Source of the DNA: SIO4C1 sp039180385
GTDB taxonomy: Bacteria; Cyanobacteriota; Cyanobacteriia; Phormidesmidales; Phormidesmidaceae
DNA length: 15,004 nt
Reading direction: 5' to 3'
NCBI GenBank assembly: GCA_039180385.1
Contig: JBCDDJ010000121.1
Coordinates: 1 to 15,004 of the forward strand
Position 1 is the stretch's first letter. Each line of letters begins with the position of its first letter. The position numbers and the translations under genes are program-made. Positions 6,730 to 12,264 of the stretch are shown here, one piece after another. Below the pieces are notes generated by a model that saw nothing but the letters and a program-made list of their open reading frames with translations, did not search any database and had not been told where the DNA came from.

Positions 6730-9057
6730 CTACTTGCGCTTGATCCCAATCACAGCAGGGCGAGGTGGCCCATCGAGCTTGACCGTCCCATCGGGCAGCG
6801 GGTAGCCAATATTGCTAGGCCAGTTGCTCCCCGCAGGGACGGTTCTGCTTTGATTAAACAAACTGCCGTCGAGCGCCAGCATCTCGATATCTCGATTTAG
6901 CGGAGCGAGCGCGTTGTTTCTAATCGGCACATCCTCGCCAGGATGCTGTACTGCAAAGATAAAGCTGTCCGCGGCAAAGGTAGGCCCCGTCATCTCACAG
7001 CGAGGCGGACCATAGCCAAACGGAATCACCTCACCCGCATCGGCTCCCTGAGTTGGGACATAAAACACCCAGTTGTTGCCAAAGGTGCCGACCAGAGCAT
7101 CGGTGCCCCCGGTTGCCGTGTGATCAATCTCTCGAATCTCGGGGTTCAATCCAGTTCGGAATCCATTCTGGCGGCTAGTCGACATGTCGGTCACACCCCA
7201 GACATTACCCTGGCGGTCAATCACCATGTTATCCACATTGGCAAAACCTGCACCCGCTGCCGCGCCTGCCTCACCCGCTTCCACGAGCGTATCCCACGTA
7301 AAGGAGGTACCCGCACCGTTGGCGCTGGCCTCGATAATCTTATAGATACCGCCCGAAGGTTGCTGCGCATCTACACTCGCGCTCAGCTTTGCAGTCTGGA
7401 AGATCCGCGAGTCAGGGTAACCATCCCCCCCTGGAATGTGATCCGTATAGGCGATGTAGACAACCCCTGTGCGCGGATCAACTTCCAAGTCCTCAGGCCG
7501 AGAAGAGGGCGTGCCCCCTACTAGGTTTGCAGCCAGGAAAGCATCGACCATCACCGCACCCTGGGTGGGGTAGAAATCAGCCAGTGTTTTACCCTCATAG
7601 GCTGGGAGTAAAGCAGCTTCATTGGTGGTATCAATCCCCAGGTTACCTCCATCCATCTCACCACCAGCGGCAATCCGCTGGGGCAAAAAGTTAAGAGCAT
7701 TGCGCTGGGCCTCACCCAGGGCTCTAATCTCAACGGAGCCGAGATCGGAAGGCTTGTTCGGATTAGTAGGCGTAGAGAGACTCAAGGGAATCCAGGTACC
7801 CGTGCCGTCAGCATTGTATTTTGCAACGTACAGCGTACCGCTTTCAAACAAAGCACTGTTACTTTTATCGGTGAGATCGCCCAGCGCGCCATCGCTCACA
7901 AACTTCCAGGTGTGGCCACCGCGACGGTCGTCTCCCATGTAGGCAACCAGCGGCTCACCTGGCGCAACTCGGAATGTGATATTCTCGTGGCGAAAACGCC
8001 CCAAAGCTGTGTGCTTCAGACCTCGCTTGGACGGATCAGCCGGATCAATCTCCACCATCCAGCCAGATTTCTCACCTACCAGGTTGAAAAGTCCGCCGGT
8101 GTCAGACGGCTCGACCTCAGTCCCATCTGGCTTTACCGCCTCGGTGACCGTTCCCTGGAAGTTTTCCTCAGCGGAGAGCACGGTGCCCCAGGGGGTGTTA
8201 CCGCCGGAGCAGTTATAGCCAGTGCCGATGATTCTGTTACCCAGTCCATCAGCACTGAGCGGAAAGACATCAGTCGCAGCCGGACCCGTGCCCACCAGAT
8301 AGTTATCATCGCCTTGCTGATGGGGCAGGCTACCCCAAGCGGTTGGGAAGCCTTTACCTGCATTCAGAGCAAGGCCAGAGAGAATGTGATAGCGACGATT
8401 GTTTGGATCGCCTGCGACGGGTACAAAATTGCCGCTGCCGTCGCGCTGAATGCGAATGACGCTGCCGCCAATATTGTAGAAACCTTCGCCCAAACGCTCG
8501 GTAGAATCGCTGGGCAGATCGTAACCAATGACGGTTGGAAAGCTGGTGGGTAGCCCTGCCAGGGTTTCACTGCCTAACTCTTCTGCGAAGGGATAGGAGA
8601 CATACTCATGGTTGATCCAGAGATAGCCGTCGGTACCCTGGCGGTCGATAGGCACAAAGCCTGTGTAGTCGTTGTTGTAGCCAACGTAGTCGTCAGAGCT
8701 GGCATAGGGGGTATCCGCAAAGACTTTGTCGCCCCAAGCAACAATCACGTAGCGCTCATACTCAGGTGACACAGCGACGTCGTCGTAAACTTCGTAGGCG
8801 GGCAGGTTAAGACTATCGGAGGCCGATACCTCATTCCCTGCGCCATTGATGCCAATGGGCAAAAAGCTAGGCTTGGTTTGATAGACCGGCAGCGGATGGG
8901 GCAGACGCACGGGCGTCAGGTTCAAAGGGCCATCAACGGCTGCGTAAGCAACTCCACTATTCCCTTTGCCTAAGAAAGGTAAAGAAGGTGCTACAACAGT
9001 CGTTGCTGCACTAGCCCCGAAGAAAATTAGAAACTGTCGACGAGAAAAACTGGACAT
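6730..9057 (-). CDS. phoX: PhoX-family alkaline phosphatase, Tat-exported
   Basis: A 775-residue PhoX (DUF839) phosphatase that removes phosphate from organic monoesters in the periplasm or outside, using iron and calcium. The Tat signal SRRQFL (residues 5-10) is followed by a hydrophobic stretch and an AYAA cleavage region near 39. Family motifs in order: WINHEY (147-152), NCSGGNTPWGTVLSAEEN (282-299), whose Cys and Glu correspond to metal ligands in known PhoX, GRFRHEN (353-359), YMGDDRRGGHTWKF (373-386), SRPEDLEVD (520-528) and DNMVIDRQGNVWGVTD (609-624). An earlier ATG at 9138 would add 27 residues in front of the Tat motif and has no ribosome binding site. The ATG at 9057 has AGAGAGGA at 9061-9068 and is preferred. 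A Pho box lies about 300 bp upstream. Confidence 0.93.
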   Translation of the reverse strand: MSSFSRRQFLIFFGASAATTVVAPSLPFLGKGNSGVAYAAVDGPLNLTPVRLPHPLPVYQTKPSFLPIGINGAGNEVSASDSLNLPAYEVYDDVAVSPEYERYVIVAWGDKVFADTPYASSDDYVGYNNDYTGFVPIDRQGTDGYLWINHEYVSYPFAEELGSETLAGLPTSFPTVIGYDLPSDSTERLGEGFYNIGGSVIRIQRDGSGNFVPVAGDPNNRRYHILSGLALNAGKGFPTAWGSLPHQQGDDNYLVGTGPAATDVFPLSADGLGNRIIGTGYNCSGGNTPWGTVLSAEENFQGTVTEAVKPDGTEVEPSDTGGLFNLVGEKSGWMVEIDPADPSKRGLKHTALGRFRHENITFRVAPGEPLVAYMGDDRRGGHTWKFVSDGALGDLTDKSNSALFESGTLYVAKYNADGTGTWIPLSLSTPTNPNKPSDLGSVEIRALGEAQRNALNFLPQRIAAGGEMDGGNLGIDTTNEAALLPAYEGKTLADFYPTQGAVMVDAFLAANLVGGTPSSRPEDLEVDPRTGVVYIAYTDHIPGGDGYPDSRIFQTAKLSASVDAQQPSGGIYKIIEASANGAGTSFTWDTLVEAGEAGAAAGAGFANVDNMVIDRQGNVWGVTDMSTSRQNGFRTGLNPEIREIDHTATGGTDALVGTFGNNWVFYVPTQGADAGEVIPFGYGPPRCEMTGPTFAADSFIFAVQHPGEDVPIRNNALAPLNRDIEMLALDGSLFNQSRTVPAGSNWPSNIGYPLPDGTVKLDGPPRPAVIGIKRK

Positions 9058-9060
9058 GAA

Positions 9061-9068
9061 TCCTCTCT
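9061..9068 (-). promoter_or_regulatory. Ribosome binding site that decides the phoX start
   Basis: Read on the minus strand, AGAGAGGA lies 3 nt before the ATG at 9055-9057, so the GAGG core is about 4 nt away: close but usable. The alternative ATG at 9136-9138 has no purine-rich stretch, which favours the shorter protein with the Tat motif at its N-terminus. Confidence 0.65.
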
Positions 9069-9123
9069 GAGATGACCTTGGATGACCTTTTAGAAACTCA
9101 CACGGGAAAAACCTGCACGGGGT

Positions 9124-9184
9124 CAAGGTGCTGCTCATGAGTCAAAAAAACACTTGGGTCAGACTCGGAGCACCTTGGTCTGAC
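9124..9184 (-). other. Interleaved inverted repeats in the phoX leader
   Basis: CAAGGTGCT (9124-9132) is complementary to AGCACCTTG (9169-9177), and GTCAGAC (9158-9164) to GTCTGAC (9178-9184). Order A-B-A'-B' means the stems either exclude each other or form a pseudoknot. They lie in the untranslated leader between the Pho-type promoter and the phoX start. Function is unknown. Confidence 0.4.
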
Positions 9185-9336
9185 TGCTAAGTCTGGCCAG
9201 TCAACACTCTAAAAAGAATGCAAACCGACAAAGTCCTCCTGACGAAGACTGCCAGACGCTGCATTTAGGAGAGCCAACCGAGCCACAAAACTACAGTTGC
9301 TCAGATCCCCCCGATACCTAAAAGCCTTTTGACACA

Positions 9337-9342
9337 ATTATC
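9337..9342 (-). promoter_or_regulatory. Candidate -10 element of phoX
   Basis: On the minus strand, GATAAT preceded by TGG lies 18 nt downstream of the last Pho-box unit. A second possibility, TATTTT (9347-9352), lies 8 nt downstream of the box. Either gives a leader of roughly 270 nt before the phoX ATG. Confidence 0.4.
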
Positions 9343-9360
9343 CCAGAAAATATTTTTTGG

Positions 9361-9401
9361 ACGTTAAGAACAGGTAATGAAGAGATTAATTTAAGATCCA
9401 A
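9361..9401 (-). promoter_or_regulatory. Pho box upstream of phoX
   Basis: Read on the minus strand there are four 8-bp units separated by 3 bp: TTGGATCT (9394-9401), ATTAATCT (9383-9390), CATTACCT (9372-9379) and CTTAACGT (9361-9368). Against PyTTAAPyPy(T/A) they match 6, 7, 6 and 7 of 8 positions with exact 11-bp periodicity. The box points to phoX, a classic phosphate-starvation gene, which strengthens the call. Confidence 0.6.
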
Positions 9402-9432
9402 AATTTCAAATTAGACAATTAGAATAGACGTC

Positions 9433-9471
9433 CTTAATTTGCTTTTAATCTTAGGATAGTCTTTTGATAAT
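9433..9471 (+). promoter_or_regulatory. Pho box and -10 pointing towards the PEP-CTERM gene
   Basis: On the plus strand CTTAATTT (9433-9440) and TTTAATCT (9444-9451) each match PyTTAAPyPy(T/A) at all 8 positions with a 3-bp spacer. A third unit, GATAGTCT (9455-9462), matches 5 of 8. A good -10, GATAAT (9466-9471), follows. The box is 31 bp from the phoX Pho box in the opposite direction, so the two form a back-to-back divergent control region. The next plus-strand gene starts only at 9945. Confidence 0.55.
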
Positions 9472-9944
9472 ATTTCTTATTTTCGATGAGCAGTAGATCC
9501 TAAAAAGATTGCCTTCAAGATTAATATCAAATTAAAATAACTCAGAGATTGCTTATAATTTTATGAAAACCCGTGCTACTTAGCTTATGCGGAAAGATTA
9601 CTTAAACCATTGTCAGACAAGCATCTGACCATCTTTACTTCAATAGCTTTCGCATCTTTAACAAGATTCATCCAGGGCTTAGATAGGGCCTGATTCGGAA
9701 AGATGACTTTGTCGCTATGGTTTCAAATCAATTATTTTAAAGGCCGTTTTAGATCGAAAAGATCAGGATGAATTATTCCTAAAAAAATGAGACAAATGCT
9801 TTGTAAATTTTCGATAAAGTTTCAAGATTTACAAAAATTTGGCTTGCGAATTTTCGATTGTTCAGTGATTATTGATGATACGGATTGGGAACGTGTGTCT
9901 AATAGCGCATTTTTCAATATTTTCCATAGGAGACTCTCTCGATC

Positions 9945-10529
9945 ATGGTTAGTAACCTTGCGAAAGTAGCGGTCGCGATGGCCAGTGCCACTCTAGGTGT
10001 TGCCATTGTTGGCAATGTTCCAGCTCAAGCGATTGATTTTGATTTTGTTGTCACCGTTGAAGACGGCTCCCTGGCGGGCGAAGAGTTTCTGGGATCTTTT
10101 GGTTTCGATGACGCTGGCTTGACTGGTGTAGGTACAGAAACGTTCGGCGTTGCTGAGGGCTTAGAAATCAATTTCACCTTTGATGAGGTTGATTTCACCG
10201 CAGAAAGTGACATCTTTTTCCCAGATTTTCCGATTGTTGAGTTTACAGATGGTGTCCTAGCTGGGCTCAATTTTGCAGGCGGTAGCCTCTTTCCGGGTTT
10301 TTTCACGCCTGATTTTACAATTGCGAGTGCGGATGATGCGTTGGCGGGCGGAGATTTCTTTACCTACAACACTTTTGACGCAGGTAGTGGGACCGGTATC
10401 GTCACTTACACTGAGGTGACTGATGCAGCTGATGTCCCTGAGCCTTCCTTTGTGTTTGCACTGCTGGGCCTGGGTCTGTTGCTTAAGCAAGTTAAGCGCG
10501 ATCGCACATTAGCAACCTCCCAGAGATAG
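9945..10529 (+). CDS. PEP-CTERM sorting domain protein, exported
   Basis: A 194-residue protein with an N-terminal signal peptide (one Lys, a hydrophobic stretch, likely cleavage after AQA at residue 29). A Gly/Asp/Phe-rich, beta-type middle follows, beginning with the SLAGEEFLGSFGFDDAGLTG pattern typical of cyanobacterial PEP-CTERM proteins. The C-terminus is a full sorting signal: VPEPS (164-168), a hydrophobic helix (169-180) and a basic tail KQVKRDR (181-187). Exosortase is expected to cut at PEP and send the protein to the surface or matrix. The molecular function is unknown and no exosortase gene is in the window. The start is supported by AGGAGA (9928-9933), 11 nt upstream. A Pho box about 490 bp upstream points to it. 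A strong terminator follows. Confidence 0.88.
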   Translation: MVSNLAKVAVAMASATLGVAIVGNVPAQAIDFDFVVTVEDGSLAGEEFLGSFGFDDAGLTGVGTETFGVAEGLEINFTFDEVDFTAESDIFFPDFPIVEFTDGVLAGLNFAGGSLFPGFFTPDFTIASADDALAGGDFFTYNTFDAGSGTGIVTYTEVTDAADVPEPSFVFALLGLGLLLKQVKRDRTLATSQR

Positions 10530-10584
10530 GAAATTTTTTCCCTTCTGAGAGAGAAGAGAGCGGCAGATTATTCCATTTCTGAGC

Positions 10585-10625
10585 AAAGCTCCCCTGGTGG
10601 TTTATTTAATCACCAGGGGCTTTTT
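10585..10625 (+). terminator. Rho-independent terminator after the PEP-CTERM gene
   Basis: CCCCTGGTG (10591-10599) pairs perfectly with CACCAGGGG (10611-10619) around an AT-rich 11-nt loop, and the stem is followed by C and five T (10620-10625). It lies 56 bp after the stop codon of the PEP-CTERM gene and before the end of the convergent gene. Confidence 0.85.
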
Positions 10626-10655
10626 ATAGTTTGGCCTTCTGGTAAAAAGAGATCG

Positions 10656-11345
10656 CTAATCGTCTACATAAGGCAGGCCATCGTTTTCCCAAAAGCTGGG
10701 CAGCGGACCTACGCCAGTGCTTGGGCGACCTTGGTTAGACGCACTTGAGCGACCTTGGTTGGAAGCACTTGGGCGACCTTGGTTGGAAGCACTTGGGCGA
10801 CCTTGATTAGACGCACTTGGACGAGCTTGATTGGGCACAGTCTGACGACGTTGATTGGGCACGCGGGCTGATGGTCGTCGTCGTCGATCAGAGACGCCTT
10901 GGCGAGTCGGACTCGGTGCGCTGGCAATTTGCGTTTCACTTTCAAAGTTAAGTAACCCTCTCGCCACCCTAGAATATCCCGCGTGGGCAAACAGCGTGTC
11001 GTTTTGCCATTCTTCTCGAGATACCTGCATAGACATCAGCGGTAAGACACTGCCGTTGCGCTCAACGGTGGCTACCACATAGACTTCACTCAGGGTCGGA
11101 TCTGCGTTAAAGGCCTCACTCACCAACCGACGCACCCCTTGTTCAGTCTGTTCTACAACAGTTTCATAACTACTGATACCGTCTGCCTGAACGGTTAAGG
11201 TCAGGCTCTCACTCTGGGCCTGAGTCTGCATTGGCAACAGGCCTAACCCCAGCAGGGCAAACAGGCTCAGGCTAAGCATTTTTGAGGGGATGTTTGAAGG
11301 GGTAAGATTTGAAAGGGGAATGTTTGAAAAAAGTGAAACTCGCAT
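10656..11345 (-). CDS. Putative exported protein with Arg/Asn/Gln-rich tandem-repeat tail
   Basis: I do not recognise a named family. The 229 residues comprise an N-terminal leader, a hydrophobic segment LSLSLFALLGLGLL (24-37) with a probable signal cleavage near TQA (41-43), and a compact domain of about 100 residues (SESLTLTVQADGISSYE to SRVARGLLNFESE) rich in beta and helix patterns, with VEQTEQGVRRLVSEAF and VYVVATVERNG. A disordered basic tail of 8-residue repeats (xSNQGRPS) follows, ending in PSFWENDGLPYVDD. The start is uncertain: the ATG at 11345 gives a long, repetitive leader (SNIP/SNLTP/SNIP), while the ATG at 11279 begins just before the hydrophobic segment. Neither has a clear ribosome binding site. 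It lies downstream of the 223-residue gene on the same strand with a 134-bp gap. Confidence 0.7.
   Translation of the reverse strand: MRVSLFSNIPLSNLTPSNIPSKMLSLSLFALLGLGLLPMQTQAQSESLTLTVQADGISSYETVVEQTEQGVRRLVSEAFNADPTLSEVYVVATVERNGSVLPLMSMQVSREEWQNDTLFAHAGYSRVARGLLNFESETQIASAPSPTRQGVSDRRRRPSARVPNQRRQTVPNQARPSASNQGRPSASNQGRPSASNQGRSSASNQGRPSTGVGPLPSFWENDGLPYVDD
10720..10863 (-). repeat. 24-bp tandem repeat, six units, in coding sequence
   Basis: Units start at 10720, 10744, 10768, 10792, 10816 and 10840, with exact 24-bp spacing. The first four are nearly identical; the last two are diverged. Each encodes eight residues, from VPNQRRQT and VPNQARPS to several ASNQGRPS copies, so the array keeps the reading frame. 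Unit number probably varies between strains. Confidence 0.85.
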
Positions 11346-11479
11346 TTAAACGGGTACTCAGTAGTCGAATATTGGGCAAGCATTTCGCTTTTGAAGCGTT
11401 CTAGCCCCTAGACAACAGTACTGAGCCACAATTAAGTGAGTCATAACAGAATGTTAACGCAGGGTAAACGGATGGCCGA

Positions 11480-12151
11480 CTACCACTCCCAGTCTCGCTT
11501 TTCTTTGTCTCGTTTTTCTTTGATGGGGGTTTGGATGATACCGGAGTTATCCTGGGCAAGGTAGGTCCAATGGTCGCACAGCTCGCCCTCAAAAAAGGCT
11601 TGACCGTTTTTGCCTTTATAGAAATACCCAATGGGGTCATCGCAGATATTGGCGTAATGGTCGCCAATGCCATCACCGCCCATGGGGTCAAAAACGTTGA
11701 TGCCTGCCTCTGGGACAAACTTGGTCATCATTCTGAGGACTTCTCCGCCCTCCTGGCGTTTAGAGTGGAAGGTGAACCGGGTGGTCGCAAATACCAGGTC
11801 AGCGTTTAGGGGGTAGTTGCGATCGCACAGCAGCAGCCCCAGCACCGAATAGTAGGTATCGATGTCTGCGTATTCAACCGGGACCAGCCGCAGGAACGCA
11901 TCTACCTCCTTAGCTTTGAAGGACTTTCGCAACCCAGCACCGTCATCATTATCGGGGGCTGGGCTGGGGATGATCGTCAAAGACACCACATTTTGAGGGT
12001 TGAGGGCGATCAATGAGGCCAAGTGTTTGAAATTACCCTGGTTACCCTCCGGTAAGATATGGGGGGTAATCATCGATGGACTGTAGACCATAAGGCTCAA
12101 CCATATAGCGACTGACTCAGGGACGATTTCAAAAGGAGCTTCCTGCACCAT
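11480..12151 (-). CDS. Hypothetical protein, 223 residues
   Basis: I do not recognise a family. The protein is acidic in its body, has no signal peptide or clear membrane helix, and contains conspicuous blocks: LPEGNQGNFKHLASLIALNP (34-53), VDAFLRLVPVEYADIDTYYS (83-102), NPLNADLVFATTRFTFHSK-like central strands, and FDPMGGDGIGDHYANICDDP (154-173), followed by IGYFYKGKNGQAFFEGELC. The C-terminus is charged, with a small duplication (KEKRD twice) from a T-rich repeat in the DNA. It contains one HIP1 site (11819-11826), so it looks like a resident gene. It lies 113 bp downstream of chlH on the same strand, so co-transcription is possible. The start has only a weak AAGG nearby and is uncertain. 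Confidence 0.65.
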   Translation of the reverse strand: MVQEAPFEIVPESVAIWLSLMVYSPSMITPHILPEGNQGNFKHLASLIALNPQNVVSLTIIPSPAPDNDDGAGLRKSFKAKEVDAFLRLVPVEYADIDTYYSVLGLLLCDRNYPLNADLVFATTRFTFHSKRQEGGEVLRMMTKFVPEAGINVFDPMGGDGIGDHYANICDDPIGYFYKGKNGQAFFEGELCDHWTYLAQDNSGIIQTPIKEKRDKEKRDWEW

Positions 12152-12208
12152 AACCTTTTCTGAATCTTAGTCAGCTATCCGAAAAAATCCATTGTGCTTC
12201 GGACACTT

Positions 12209-12241
12209 TGGCGACTGCCCCCCTGTGGCGACTGCCCCCTG
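12209..12241. repeat. Short tandem direct repeat downstream of chlH
   Basis: TGGCGACTGCCCCCCTG (12209-12225) is followed directly by the same unit lacking one C (12226-12241), then TGGC again. This is a two-copy tandem repeat in the gap between chlH and the 223-residue gene; it probably arose by slippage. Confidence 0.7.
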
Positions 12242-12264
12242 TGGCCGCAGTTGTCCCGACGGGT

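Larger units (their letters stand above)
9058..9944. other. AT-rich divergent control region between phoX and the PEP-CTERM gene
   Basis: This 887-bp gap holds two opposed Pho boxes, the phoX leader repeats (9124-9184), and about 470 bp of AT-rich sequence before the PEP-CTERM start. A small perfect hairpin GTCAGA/TCTGAC sits at 9612-9629. A 60-codon frame at 9787-9969 has no ribosome binding site and overlaps the PEP-CTERM start; I do not call it. No RNA gene of known type was recognised. Confidence 0.6.

Noticed and set aside
9058..9138. N-terminal extension of PhoX from an ATG at 9138
   Set aside because: It would bury the Tat motif 32 residues into the protein and has no ribosome binding site, while the ATG at 9057 has AGAGAGGA and places the Tat motif at residues 5-10.
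9787..9969. 60-codon plus-strand reading frame before the PEP-CTERM gene
   Set aside because: It has no ribosome binding site, low-complexity composition from AT-rich DNA, no recognisable domain, and overlaps the well-supported start at 9945.
10720..10863. CRISPR-like array of 24-bp repeats
   Set aside because: Units are directly joined with no spacers, have a period divisible by three and lie within a coding frame.
11357..11425. CTCAGTA/TACTGAG inverted repeat and CGCTT-TTG-AAGCG hairpin as a terminator
   Set aside because: The first has a 55-nt loop and the second only five base pairs; neither is followed by a U-tract.
11401..11718. Overlapping minus-strand frame within the 223-residue gene
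   Set aside because: It is an out-of-frame shadow without a ribosome binding site or recognisable domain.
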